Source: Alphaproteobacteria bacterium (GTDB taxonomy: Bacteria > Pseudomonadota > Alphaproteobacteria > Micavibrionales > Micavibrionaceae). From it: DNA of 32,536 bases. Below are positions 7,980 to 15,778 of this stretch, one piece after another. The translations under genes and the position numbers were made by a program. The notes beneath the pieces are model-generated. The model was not told where the DNA came from. It worked only from the letters and a program-made list of their open reading frames with translations, and did not search any database. The DNA is taken from the NCBI GenBank assembly GCA_007117665.1, contig SKGD01000108.1, positions 1 through 32,536 of the forward strand. The letters run 5' to 3'. The first letter of the stretch is position 1. Each line of letters begins with the position of its first letter.

Positions 7980-9530
7980 ATGTCCCACCCCGAGCCGGTA
8001 AAAAAGAACGATATGACCCAGACCGCCCCCGTTGATATGAAAGATATTGTAGCCTTGTGTAAACGGCGCGGTTTTATCTTTCCGGCATCGGATATTTACG
8101 GCGGCATTAACGGCTTTTGGGATTACGGCCCGCTGGGGACGGAGTTAAAAAACAACATCCGGGATCACTGGTGGAAAGCCATGGTTATCACCCCCCCGAT
8201 CGGCCCGGATGGAGAGCCTCTGCAGATTGTCGGGCTGGATACGTCCATTATCCAAAACCCGCGCAGTTGGGAAGCATCCGGCCATGTCGGCGGTTTTAAC
8301 GACCCGATGGTCGATTGCAAGGAAAGCAAAAAACGCTATCGTGCGGATCATATTCTGGCTTTTCTGCCCAAAGATGGCGAAGGCGCGGCACTGGCCTTTG
8401 ACAAAGATGCCGACAGCGCAGAAATCGACCAGCGCCTGAAAAAACTCGCAAAAGGGCGTCCCCAAAGCGATTATAACATCCTGACGCTAGATAAAGTGCC
8501 GGTCGAACAGTTCCCGTCAATCGTCGGCCCCGATGTCAAAACACCCGGAACCCTGACCGAACCGCGCCAGTTCAACATGATGTTCCATACATTTGTCGGC
8601 GCCGCCAGCGGTGATGAAAACAAGGCTTATCTGCGCCCGGAAACATGCGCCGGCATTTTTCTGAATTTCAAAAATGTCGTTGATTCAAGCCGCGTCCGCA
8701 TGCCGTTCGGGATCGCGCAAATCGGCAAGGCATTCCGGAACGAGGTCACACCACGTAACTTTATCTTCCGGAGCCGCGAGTTCGAGCAAATGGAGCTGGA
8801 ATGGTTTTGCCATCCTGACGAGCATGAAAAATGGTTTGAATTTTGGGTTGAACAGCGCAAGGCATGGTGGAAATCCATTGGCATGGATATGGCGCGTTTT
8901 TATTTTAACGACATTGAAAAAGCCGAGCTGGCGCATTATTCAAGCCGGACAATCGATATTGAGTATCTGTTTCCTTTCTCTGCGCCTGACTTTGACGAGT
9001 TGGAGGGCATTGCCCATCGCGGAGCATTCGACCTGACCCAGCATCAGGATTTTTCAGGGCAAAAGCTTGATTATCTTGACCCTGTCACGAATGAACGTTA
9101 TCTGCCGCATGTGATCGAGCCGTCAACCGGCCTGACCCGCGCATTGCTGGCGGTTCTGTGCGATGCCTATACACCCGACCCGAACCGCCCCAGCGGCGTT
9201 TACCTGAACTTCCACCCGGCGCTGGCGCCTAAAAAGGCAGCGATTTTGCCGTTGACGGCAAAGGATGATCACGTTCCCGCCGCGACAAAGCTGTATATGG
9301 CTCTGCGCGAGCATTTTCCTGTCGATCTCGATATCAAGCAAAATATCGGCAAGCGTTACGCGCGGCAGGACGAAATCGGCACGCCTTTCTGCTTTACAAT
9401 CGATGACCAGACAAACACCGACCAGACCGTCACCGTCCGCCATCGCAACACGATGAAGCAGGAGCGGATCGGTATGGATCATGCGCTGGACTATATGCGG
9501 CAAAATATGAGCACCGCCACCGGTCATTAA
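7980..9530 (+). CDS. glyQS: Glycyl-tRNA synthetase, single-chain (alpha2) type
   Basis: Charges tRNA-Gly with glycine. The 516-residue chain has the class II core in the order typical of the homodimeric archaeal/eukaryotic/Gram-positive enzyme and not of the separate GlyQ and GlyS subunits: CKRRGFIFPASDIYGG and WDYGPLG at residues 27-53, ETCAGIFLNF at 221-230, motif 2 FRNEVTPRNFIFRSREFEQ at 252-270, motif 3 VIEPSTGLTRALL at 378-390 with R388, then an anticodon-binding domain from about residue 412 (APKKAAILPL ... RYARQDEIGTPFCFTID). AGGAAAA lies 7 bases before the ATG; a second ATG 33 bases downstream is also possible. Its position next to the S49 peptidase/methyltransferase/ispB run and close to ppdK is where many alphaproteobacteria, as I recall, keep the two-subunit enzyme. 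Confidence 0.95.
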   Translation: MSHPEPVKKNDMTQTAPVDMKDIVALCKRRGFIFPASDIYGGINGFWDYGPLGTELKNNIRDHWWKAMVITPPIGPDGEPLQIVGLDTSIIQNPRSWEASGHVGGFNDPMVDCKESKKRYRADHILAFLPKDGEGAALAFDKDADSAEIDQRLKKLAKGRPQSDYNILTLDKVPVEQFPSIVGPDVKTPGTLTEPRQFNMMFHTFVGAASGDENKAYLRPETCAGIFLNFKNVVDSSRVRMPFGIAQIGKAFRNEVTPRNFIFRSREFEQMELEWFCHPDEHEKWFEFWVEQRKAWWKSIGMDMARFYFNDIEKAELAHYSSRTIDIEYLFPFSAPDFDELEGIAHRGAFDLTQHQDFSGQKLDYLDPVTNERYLPHVIEPSTGLTRALLAVLCDAYTPDPNRPSGVYLNFHPALAPKKAAILPLTAKDDHVPAATKLYMALREHFPVDLDIKQNIGKRYARQDEIGTPFCFTIDDQTNTDQTVTVRHRNTMKQERIGMDHALDYMRQNMSTATGH

Positions 9531-9548
9531 CGATAGAGTCCCCTCAAC

Positions 9549-9685
9549 TGTCATCCCCGCGCGGGGGCGGGGATGACAAAAAACCTCCCCTGTCATGCCC
9601 GCGGTGAGCCGTCAGGCGAACTTAGACAGCGGGCATCCAGAAAAGTGGCGGCAATCAGCGTGGATCCCCGCGCGGAGGCGGGGAT
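9549..9685. repeat. Three consecutive GC-rich hairpins between converging genes
   Basis: Hairpin 1: TGTCATCCCCGC (9549-9560) with GCGGGGATGACA (9567-9578), 12 perfect pairs and a 6-nt loop, followed by AAAAA. Hairpin 2: ATGCCCGC (9595-9602) with GCGGGCAT (9629-9636); the stretch 9591-9637 is the reverse-strand copy of the 47-nt repeat. Hairpin 3: ATCCCCGC (9664-9671) with GCGGGGAT (9678-9685). The cluster fills the gap between glyQS and sppA, which converge, and probably ends transcription from both. Confidence 0.8.
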
Positions 9686-9706
9686 GACGGGAAATGAGGC
9701 AAAACT

Positions 9707-10627
9707 CTAAAGGCCGTAACGGTTCCATTCGGCGCGCGTTTCCAGCGTTGCGATAATATCATCCGCCAGGGAATATTCCTCCGGCACGCCCATTGCACCC
9801 GGCAAGCGTGCACCAAAGGGCGAAAACGGGAATTTGCGTTCCGGTGTCAGATCTATCAGGCGAGCATCTTTGCCGAATTTCTCACGGATCATCTCGCGCG
9901 CATCGCCGATCCCGTCAATCAACCCCAGATCGACAGCCTTCGCACCCAACCAGAACCCGCCCTCGAACAGCGATTTTTCTTCTTCTTTCAAAAGCCCGGC
10001 ACGGCGGTCACGCACCCAGTCTTTGAAAATATCATGCATATCACCCAGCAGCGTTTTCAACCGGGCGACATCATCTTTGCGTTCGGGCGAGAACGGATCC
10101 ATAAAAGATTTGTCCTTGCCTGCCGTGTAAAGGCGGCGCTTGATATCATAGCGATCAATCAGCCCTTCCATTCCGAAACCGGAAGAAATCACCCCGATCG
10201 AGCCAATCACCGAGCTTTCCTGGGCATAAATTTCATCCGCCGCGCAAGCCAGCCAGTAACCGCCCGATGCCGCGACATCTTCGATAAAAGCATAAACCGG
10301 CAGGTCTTTCTCTTCGGCCAGTGCGCGAATATGATTTCCGATCAACTGGGACTGGGCGGGCGAGCCACCCGGCGAATTAATGACCAAAACGACTCCCTTG
10401 ATGCCCGGACGCGCAAAGGCCTTGTCGATTATTTTCGCCAAACGGCAATGGCTCAACCCCTGTTTCCTGACATTACTGTCGGCGATGATTCCGGACAGCC
10501 GAACCATCGTCAGGCGCGGATAATCACCCAGAAAATCCGAAATAAAAGGCAGTCTTTTGAAACCGCGCCACAGCGCTTTCAAAAACAGCAAAAACGGGTT
10601 TGGCTTATCTGTCATATCATCGCTCAT
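9707..10627 (-). CDS. sppA: S49-family membrane peptidase (SppA/SohB-like)
   Basis: A serine-lysine protease family that degrades cleaved signal peptides or membrane-protein fragments. The 306-residue length is that of the short (single-domain) type. Seen: LVINSPGGSPAQS (residues 81-93), the nucleophile Ser121 in DVAASGGYWLACAAD, the SSVIGSIGVISSG strand (138-150), and a Lys-containing segment YTAGKDKSFMDPFSP (167-181) where the family carries its general-base Lys. The N-terminus is only weakly hydrophobic (FLLFLKALW), so it may be peripheral or cytoplasmic-facing. It begins 8 bp after the methyltransferase stop on the same strand, pointing to one transcript. A second ATG five codons in (MTDKPN) could be the true start; neither has a strong ribosome site. 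Confidence 0.88.
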   Translation of the reverse strand: MSDDMTDKPNPFLLFLKALWRGFKRLPFISDFLGDYPRLTMVRLSGIIADSNVRKQGLSHCRLAKIIDKAFARPGIKGVVLVINSPGGSPAQSQLIGNHIRALAEEKDLPVYAFIEDVAASGGYWLACAADEIYAQESSVIGSIGVISSGFGMEGLIDRYDIKRRLYTAGKDKSFMDPFSPERKDDVARLKTLLGDMHDIFKDWVRDRRAGLLKEEEKSLFEGGFWLGAKAVDLGLIDGIGDAREMIREKFGKDARLIDLTPERKFPFSPFGARLPGAMGVPEEYSLADDIIATLETRAEWNRYGL

Positions 10628-10635
10628 GGGCTTTA

Positions 10636-11379
10636 CTATACAAGAGCCTGTGCCCGACGCAAGATGTCATCCGCTGCCCGCGTATAGGTTCCGTCATCCT
10701 CATGCAGGACAAGTCCGCTTCGCAAGCTGCAGGGCGACTTACGATCCCGAACCGTGCGGATAATCACCCGTCTGGCGTCCTGTCCGGCTTTCGGCCATAG
10801 CGGAATAATATCTGTCCGTCCAAAGCGCCGCCCCAGATCCCGGATAATCCGGTCTGTCCGGTCGGCACGGTGAACCAGAGTCAGGCTGCCTCCGGGTTTC
10901 AGGCAGAAAAATGCCTTATCGATCCAGTCCTTGACGGTCATTTCCTGTGCCTGATGACCATTCGCCAGCGCTCGCGCCTGTTCCGGTGACGGCATGTGGT
11001 CGCCTGCCTCCATAAAAGGCGGATTACATACCACATGATCGAAACGATCCGCCATGGTCGGCACCGGATATTGATCCAGCGCGGCACAGGAAAATGCCGC
11101 ATGTCCCTGCGCCCCGTTCAACGCGATATTATCCTGTGCCAGGGCAATATAATCCGGCAGGATGTCAAACCCCGTCACATAACAGCCCGGCACGCGGTGC
11201 AGCAGGCAAAAAGACACGCTTCCGACCCCGCACCCCATATCCAATATGCGATCACCCGCCCCCGCCGGACAAGCAGCAGCCAGCAAAACAGCGTCAAGCG
11301 AGGTACGAAAGCCTTTGGCAGGCTGCCGCAGCGTCACGTTTCCGTCCAGAACCTGAATATCCTGAGTCATGTCCGGCAT
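10636..11379 (-). CDS. N6-adenine methyltransferase, tRNA1(Val)-A37 (TrmN6/YfiC-like)
   Basis: SAM-dependent methyltransferase. Residues 47-56 (DMGCGVGSVS) are the SAM-binding motif I, and VVCNPPF (NPPF at 119-122) is motif IV of amino-methylating enzymes acting on adenine or glutamine. The opening GNVTLRQPAKGFRTSLDAVLLAA is typical of TrmN6/YfiC proteins, which modify A37 of tRNA-Val; the exact target here is not proven. I used the ATG at 11379; an ATG three codons later (11370) is equally possible, and the longer frame to 11451 contains an A+T-rich stretch that does not look coding. Length 247. Followed at 8 bp by the S49 peptidase and preceded by a divergent unknown gene. Confidence 0.82.
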   Translation of the reverse strand: MPDMTQDIQVLDGNVTLRQPAKGFRTSLDAVLLAAACPAGAGDRILDMGCGVGSVSFCLLHRVPGCYVTGFDILPDYIALAQDNIALNGAQGHAAFSCAALDQYPVPTMADRFDHVVCNPPFMEAGDHMPSPEQARALANGHQAQEMTVKDWIDKAFFCLKPGGSLTLVHRADRTDRIIRDLGRRFGRTDIIPLWPKAGQDARRVIIRTVRDRKSPCSLRSGLVLHEDDGTYTRAADDILRRAQALV

Positions 11380-11476
11380 TGTGACATAGCTATATTGATG
11401 AACATAGACAATATCCGCGATTTTAATGAAAAATATATTTACATATAGCACGAACCTGTGTTACAAGAATGCACAC

Positions 11477-12133
11477 ATGAAAAATGCGATGAACGACCAC
11501 AAGATTTTTAAACCTTCGTCTGATGAGACATGTCTCGAAAGCACGGATGGAAAGTCCGTTATCGCCCTGCGTGACCATTTCTTTCTTGCTGCGACCAGCC
11601 CGATGCTGTCGCTTACCAGCCCAGCGATTGTTATCCCTCCCGGTGTAAAATATGCTATTTATCAAGCTGTCAGATTATCCGATCCTGTGACGGTACAAGG
11701 GGTCAAGCTTTCTGATTACACGCCGCAAGAGCGTGCAAAAACATATAGCTTGTCATCTCCTGAAAAGAAGCGAAGCGATTACATCACAACAGAAAAGCGT
11801 GTACTGCCCGCAGGAAGCCTTTTGCTAAGACGCTTTGATGCACATTCCGGTGCGCCGGAAGGTGCGTGGTATGGGCTGACCCCGGCACAAGAAGACATGC
11901 AGAATATGCAGAGAATTTTAAGAGATGCGACAGCCTCGTATCTTCAAAACCGTCCTTCTGTGGCGCCGTCATACTCAACAATGCACAGCGCATCAGTTCA
12001 AAGACAGCTTATAAAAGAATCTTCTGCGATCCCGCATCTCCAAAAGCGCGCTCATCTTGAAGATGTGAGCATTCAAAGCAAAGCGCAGCAAGGACCGGGG
12101 CTAATACCACGCCTGCTGACATTCTTGCGATAA
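11477..12133 (+). CDS. Unrecognised 218-residue soluble protein
   Basis: No family recognised. The frame is open from 11426, but the first 17 codons are A+T-rich and run over the methyltransferase promoter region; I prefer the ATG at 11477, or the one four codons later, though neither has a strong ribosome site. The protein has no signal peptide and no membrane segment. Residues ~25-65 are beta-like (SVIALRDHFFLAA, PAIVIPPGVKYAIYQAV), the middle is charged, and the last ~60 residues are Ser/Gln/Pro-rich and probably disordered, ending in a basic-hydrophobic tail (PRLLTFLR). It ends 3 bp from the stop of the convergent DUF2007 gene, inside an otherwise conserved-looking neighbourhood, so it may be a lineage-specific insertion. 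Confidence 0.6.
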   Translation: MKNAMNDHKIFKPSSDETCLESTDGKSVIALRDHFFLAATSPMLSLTSPAIVIPPGVKYAIYQAVRLSDPVTVQGVKLSDYTPQERAKTYSLSSPEKKRSDYITTEKRVLPAGSLLLRRFDAHSGAPEGAWYGLTPAQEDMQNMQRILRDATASYLQNRPSVAPSYSTMHSASVQRQLIKESSAIPHLQKRAHLEDVSIQSKAQQGPGLIPRLLTFLR

Positions 12134-12136
12134 GCC

Positions 12137-12358
12137 TCAGGATTGCTCAGATAACATCCCGGCTTCGCGCAAAATATCAAGCGCCCGGTCATAATCATCG
12201 TCCCCCACCATGATCCGCTGCGGCACCATGCCAATGGCGCCACCAAACGCCATGCTCGTATGCTGGTCGAAATGATAGGTCTTTATGCCTGCCTCCCCCA
12301 GCAAATAGCGCACATGGCTCAATCGCACCGGCGATGTATCCTGAAACACTGCTTTCAT
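12137..12358 (-). CDS. DUF2007 small protein (putative signal-transducing protein)
   Basis: 73 residues matching the DUF2007 pattern: a first strand (AVFQDTSPVRLSHVRYLLGEAGI), a second strand with TYHFDQHTSMAFGG, a segment PQRIMVGDDDYDRALDILREAG, and nothing further. The fold resembles a small ferredoxin-like regulatory domain related to PII-type proteins; no biochemical role is established as far as I know. It is divergent from ispB with a 59-bp gap, and runs in the same direction as the methyltransferase and peptidase genes further down, an order I recall from other alphaproteobacteria. Here a plus-strand unknown gene stands between them. Confidence 0.85.
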   Translation of the reverse strand: MKAVFQDTSPVRLSHVRYLLGEAGIKTYHFDQHTSMAFGGAIGMVPQRIMVGDDDYDRALDILREAGMLSEQS

Positions 12359-12417
12359 GGGTTACAACCGCTCTTTCCCCTTGCTCTTTTCGGATGGCTG
12401 GTCTAATGCAATAGGCT

Positions 12418-13455
12418 ATGGTCACACAGACGTCACAATCAAAGCAAGAGACAAATGACGCCGCCACGCCGCTGGAAAGGCTTGCCTCGCTGCTGGATGA
12501 CGATATGCGCGCCGTCAATGCCGCTATTTTGAACTATATGGACTCCGGCGTACCGATGATCCCGCAACTGGCCGGTTATCTGATCGGGTCGGGCGGCAAG
12601 CGGATCCGGCCGCTTATGACCTTGGCGTCAACCGCCCTGTGCGGCGGTGAAATGGCGCGCGCACATAAGCTGGCAGCCAGTGTTGAGTTTATCCACACAG
12701 CCACATTGTTACATGATGATGTCGTTGACGAGAGCATCAGGCGGCGTGGCAAGGATGCCGCCAATGTAGTTTTCGGCAATCAGGCCAGTGTCCTTGTCGG
12801 CGATTTCCTGTTTTCGCGAGCTTTTCAGCTAATGGTCGGGGATGGCGCTCTTGACGTATTGCGGATTTTATCCGATGCCTCGGCCATCATCGCCGAAGGA
12901 GAAGTGATGCAGCTTGCCATGACGGGCGATCTGGGGATGGATTTTGAAACCTATGAAAAAGTTATTTCCGCCAAGACGGCTGCGCTGTTCGCCGCATCAT
13001 GCGAAATAGGCCCTGTGATTGCCGGGGCGGACAAGGCCACCGTCAACGCCATGCGCGATTACGGACTTTATCTGGGGCTGGCATTCCAGATTGTCGATGA
13101 TGTTCTGGACTACACCGCCGATCAAAACACGCTCGGCAAAACGATCGGTGATGATTTCCGCGAAGGAAAAATAACCGCACCGGTTTTATTTGCGCTGGCG
13201 CAGGCAGACGAAGAAGAACGCGCTTTTTGGGAACGTGTCATGGTAAAACGCGACCAGTCAGAAGATGACCTAGCCATGGCGCTGACGCTTATAAAACGCC
13301 ACGATGCCTTCGCGCGCAGCCTGCATATAGCCCAAACATACGGCAATCGCGCGATTGCCGCGCTGGATTCCCTGTCACCGGGAACCATAAAAAACGACGC
13401 CATCGGTGCCGCCCTCAAAGATATGGTGGACTTTACAATCCGCCGCGCCAGTTAG
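12418..13455 (+). CDS. ispB: Polyprenyl (octa/decaprenyl) diphosphate synthase
   Basis: Elongates farnesyl diphosphate with isopentenyl diphosphate to make the ubiquinone side chain. The 345-residue protein has the full trans-prenyltransferase set: GGKRIRP at 59-65, the first Asp-rich motif DDVVD at 100-104 (LLHDDVVDES), the GDFLFSRAF segment at 128-136, and the second Asp-rich motif DDVLD at 227-231 (FQIVDDVLDYTAD), followed by GKTIGDDFREGKITAPV. The residues before the first Asp motif are small and hydrophobic (FIHTATLLH), consistent with a long-chain product. Product length (C40 or C50) cannot be read from sequence with confidence. The hairpin repeat at 13500 lies downstream. Confidence 0.93.
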   Translation: MVTQTSQSKQETNDAATPLERLASLLDDDMRAVNAAILNYMDSGVPMIPQLAGYLIGSGGKRIRPLMTLASTALCGGEMARAHKLAASVEFIHTATLLHDDVVDESIRRRGKDAANVVFGNQASVLVGDFLFSRAFQLMVGDGALDVLRILSDASAIIAEGEVMQLAMTGDLGMDFETYEKVISAKTAALFAASCEIGPVIAGADKATVNAMRDYGLYLGLAFQIVDDVLDYTADQNTLGKTIGDDFREGKITAPVLFALAQADEEERAFWERVMVKRDQSEDDLAMALTLIKRHDAFARSLHIAQTYGNRAIAALDSLSPGTIKNDAIGAALKDMVDFTIRRAS

Positions 13456-13499
13456 GATCATGTCATAACCGCCATCCAAAAGCGGCAGCGATGAGCGAG

Positions 13500-13546
13500 G
13501 ATCCCCGCTGTTAAAGCTCGCCTAACGGCGTGCCGCGGGGATGACA
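13500..13546 (+). repeat. 47-nt hairpin repeat, third copy
   Basis: Begins GATCCCCGCTG and ends GGGGATGACA; ATCCCCGC (13501-13508) pairs with GCGGGGAT (13535-13542), and AAAAAA follows. It is in the gap between ispB and the convergent broken gene at 13632, and likely ends ispB transcription. Confidence 0.8.
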
Positions 13547-13631
13547 AAAAAGGAGCAAAATGTACAAACCTGTACATGAGCCCCATACATGAGCGACGAA
13601 GCAACATAGTCACGATTGAAAGAGAAAAGCG

Positions 13632-14018
13632 CTAAGGACGTGGCTGCATCTTCTGGCGGGTATTTTCGATGACTGTTTCCAGATGGTCGCCATATTTTTT
13701 CTCCAACTCTTTGGAAAACTCGTTGACCTGCTCCACCGTAATGCCTGTCGCACGCTCACAAAACGGCTTAAAAAAATTCTCAACCATCGCATCAAGTGCT
13801 TCTTGTGTTGTGACTCTTCCTTGATCCACCGCGATCTGCGCATTCGTCCCGATGCAATTCATCAGATTGAAGGACCGACTTAATGTCGTAACTTCTTAGG
13901 GGGTCAGTGTCGGTCTTTCCACCGGAACCATTTCCATCTGCGCAAGAGCGGATGAACCGCCAAACATCATGGCACCCGTTAATGTCGCCGCAGCCAACTT
14001 TTGAGATAATGTTTTCAT
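13632..14018 (-). pseudogene. Secreted small protein gene split by an in-frame TAA
   Basis: Reading from the ATG at 14018 gives a full signal peptide (MKTLSQKLAAATLTGAMMFG, then GSSALA-Q) followed by MEMVPVERPTLTP and a TAA at 13896-13898. Past that stop the same frame continues without further interruption for 87 codons: EVTTLSRSFNLMNCIGTNAQ, then a charged helical domain with one more Cys (KPFCERATG) and the end KMQPRP, stop at 13632. A GGGAG ribosome site 8 bases before the first ATG shows the start is genuine. So one base change seems to have cut a ~127-residue exported protein with two Cys (in MNCIGT and PFCERA) that could pair. The family was not recognised. The downstream part could be started separately at 13862, but it would then lack its signal peptide. 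A sequencing error or tolerated readthrough is possible. Confidence 0.75.
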
Positions 14019-14095
14019 GCCTGTCGTCTCCCTGTTTTATTTTTTTACGTTACCTGAGGGGTAAATGATCCATGCGTACTTGTCAAAGTTTTTGA

Positions 14096-14758
14096 TCACC
14101 CTCTTTCGCCCTTTTTAAGTCTTGTGCCCGGCTCCCAATAGGTCACAATCTGCGCCAGATCGGGGCGCTCGCGCTCCTCCGGCATGGCTGACGGCGTGCC
14201 AATATAAATAAAGCCGGCGATATTCTCTCCCTCAGCCACCCCCAATTCGGAACGAAACGTGTCGTTATATGAGTACCACTCCGTTACCCAATTTGTTCCG
14301 TACCCCAATGCGTTAGCTGCCAGTGTTAAGTTTTGACATGCTGCGCCGGCGGATAATATCTGCTCCCATTCCGGGTGCTTGCTATCGCGCATTTTGCTGA
14401 TGACGGCGATAACAACCGGCGCCCGCATGAAACGCTCGCGCTCCAGCGCCATTTTAGCCGGGGCGGCTTTTGGTTCGACATCCCGCCATGCCCACTCCAG
14501 AATTTCGCCGGCCTGGCTACGCGCCTCGCCATCGAACACAACAAAATACCACGGGCACAGCTTGCCATGATCCGGGACATGGCTGGCAGCTTTGAGAATT
14601 ATGTCGATCTCCGCGCGTGACGGGCCGGGCGTGCTCAGATTTTTGATCGAGACACTGCGCTTTTTCATCACATATTCCAGCGTTTCCGGTGATTTTTTCG
14701 CGGCGATAACCGTCGGCTTTTCATGATCTTGCGGCGATGCGCCTGTGGCCTGTTCCAT
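14096..14758 (-). CDS. Nitroreductase-family FMN oxidoreductase (YdjA-like)
   Basis: A 220-residue member of the nitroreductase superfamily, NAD(P)H-dependent and FMN-binding; natural substrate unknown. It resembles the YdjA group: KKRSVSIKNLSTPGPS (the RRS-type FMN motif), AASHVPDHGKLCPWYFVVFDG, RAPVVIAVISKM, WEQILSAGAACQNLTLAANALGYG and the end GFIYIGTPS. The start at 14758 is chosen for AGGAA 7 bases upstream. The frame stays open 24 codons further, but those codons come from an inserted repeat and give RAEWMKTVSFDP, which recurs before another gene (see the right edge), so they are not native to this protein. The start codon lies 29 bp from the repeat's end. Confidence 0.88.
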   Translation of the reverse strand: MEQATGASPQDHEKPTVIAAKKSPETLEYVMKKRSVSIKNLSTPGPSRAEIDIILKAASHVPDHGKLCPWYFVVFDGEARSQAGEILEWAWRDVEPKAAPAKMALERERFMRAPVVIAVISKMRDSKHPEWEQILSAGAACQNLTLAANALGYGTNWVTEWYSYNDTFRSELGVAEGENIAGFIYIGTPSAMPEERERPDLAQIVTYWEPGTRLKKGERG

Positions 14759-14787
14759 GTTTCGGTTCCTTGCGGGTGAGTCACGAT

Positions 14788-15062
14788 TAGGGTCAAAACT
14801 CACAGTTTTCATCCATTCTGCGCGAGTCAAATTTTCAGGGGATGTTTGTAAAAAGCGCGCAGAGCATAGCCGTAGCTATGGCCAAGCGATTTGAGCAAAC
14901 AGACACGAAAATTTGCCGCGCCCTTTCGGGTGGCAAAACAAAAAGAAATTAGCATCATTTTTCCCGCTTGAATATGCTTTGGCATGTCCCGCGCGTGAAA
15001 AATTTGCTCCTTTCTTTTTGTTTTGTCACAGAATTGTATGAAAGCTGTGAGTTTTGACCCTA
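14788..15062. mobile_element. 275-bp inverted-repeat element (MITE-like, TA-ended)
   Basis: The ends are perfect 18-bp inverted repeats: TAGGGTCAAAACTCACAG (14788-14805) and its complement (15045-15062), with imperfect pairing continuing ~15 bp inward. A second pair lies inside: 14931-14948 (TGGCAAAACAAAAAGAAA) and 15011-15028, 17 of 18 matching. There is no ORF of transposase size, so the element would be non-autonomous. The TA at each end fits the TA target duplication of IS630/Tc1-mariner elements, but TA is also the terminal pair of the inverted repeat, so this is not proof. A second copy begins at 32421. The element fills most of the gap between the nitroreductase gene and the receiver gene; the remaining 15063-15202 shows an A+T-rich leader but no clear promoter or RNA. 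Confidence 0.8.
14828..14915. repeat. 88-nt hairpin nested in the element, absent from the second copy
   Basis: CAAATTTTC (14828-14836) pairs with GAAAATTTG (14907-14915); TGTTTG (14843-14848) pairs with CAAACA (14896-14901); and CATAGC-CGTA-GCTATG (14865-14880) is a perfect hairpin at the tip. The copy at 32421 goes directly from TTCTGCGCG to CGCCCTTTCGGG with only a few bases between, so this hairpin was gained here or lost there as a unit. Confidence 0.75.
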
Positions 15063-15202
15063 GACAGGATTATAGTTTTTTTAAGCGCTGGAATATAGAC
15101 TAAACATGGGGTAATTTTATCATGTCGCGATGAATGAGGCGGCTTTGGTCTTTTCCTGTGGGATTTGCATGATTTTTATACACGCTAACGGAACGGGCGG
15201 CG

Positions 15203-15778
15203 ATGGGCGTTGAAGCAAAACCATTGCCCTATGATCTCAGCAACCTGACGGTGCTGATCGTTGAGGATTCGCTTTATATGCATTCGCTGTTTTCATCGAT
15301 GCTGAAAATTTTCGGCGTCGGCGATATCATGGTCTGCGAAGGCGGTCACGAAGCCATGGATCTGATTACCGTTACGCAGGCACGGCGCAAAACGCGCTAT
15401 ATCAACCATATTGATATCGTCCTGATGGACTGGCTGATGGCCAAGGGAGACGGCAAGGAGTTAATGAAATGGATCCGCGCTCACGAAAAAGATGAAATCC
15501 GGTTTTTGCCTGTTGTCGTGGTCAGCGGCTATACAACCGATATTATCACGGCCACGGCGCGCGACATGGGCGCGCATGAAATTCTGGTCAAGCCCGTCTC
15601 GGCCAAGGGACTGGCTGGCCGGATATGTTCGGTCATCGACCATCCGCGCCCCTTCATTCAGGCGCCTCATTATTTCGGCCCCGACAGGCGGCGGCAGGCT
15701 TTGCCTTATAAAGGACAGGAACGCCGCGTGACGCAATCAGAAAAAATCAGGATTGAAGATGTCAAAACAGAATGGTGA
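15203..15778 (+). CDS. Response-regulator receiver protein with basic C-terminal tail
   Basis: A 191-residue stand-alone CheY-like receiver. The acidic pair E21-D22 (LIVEDS), the phosphoacceptor D76 (VLMDWLM), S108 (VVSGYT) and K130 (LVKPVS) are all in place, so it should be phosphorylated normally. There is no output domain; after the receiver comes a basic tail containing FGPDRRRQALPYKGQERR (158-175), a motif I associate with alphaproteobacterial receiver proteins, role unknown. It probably acts as a phosphate relay to or from the HPt protein whose gene overlaps its 3' end by 20 bp, which implies coupled translation. Its start follows GGGCGGCG without a classic ribosome site. Confidence 0.9.
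   Translation: MGVEAKPLPYDLSNLTVLIVEDSLYMHSLFSSMLKIFGVGDIMVCEGGHEAMDLITVTQARRKTRYINHIDIVLMDWLMAKGDGKELMKWIRAHEKDEIRFLPVVVVSGYTTDIITATARDMGAHEILVKPVSAKGLAGRICSVIDHPRPFIQAPHYFGPDRRRQALPYKGQERRVTQSEKIRIEDVKTEW

Noticed and set aside
11437-11470. Promoter for the unknown gene at 11477
   Set aside because: TTTACA is followed at 17 bp by TTACAA, too poor a -10 match to claim.
13896-13898. Recoded stop (selenocysteine or pyrrolysine)
   Set aside because: The codon is TAA, not TGA or TAG, and no recoding hairpin is evident directly after it.
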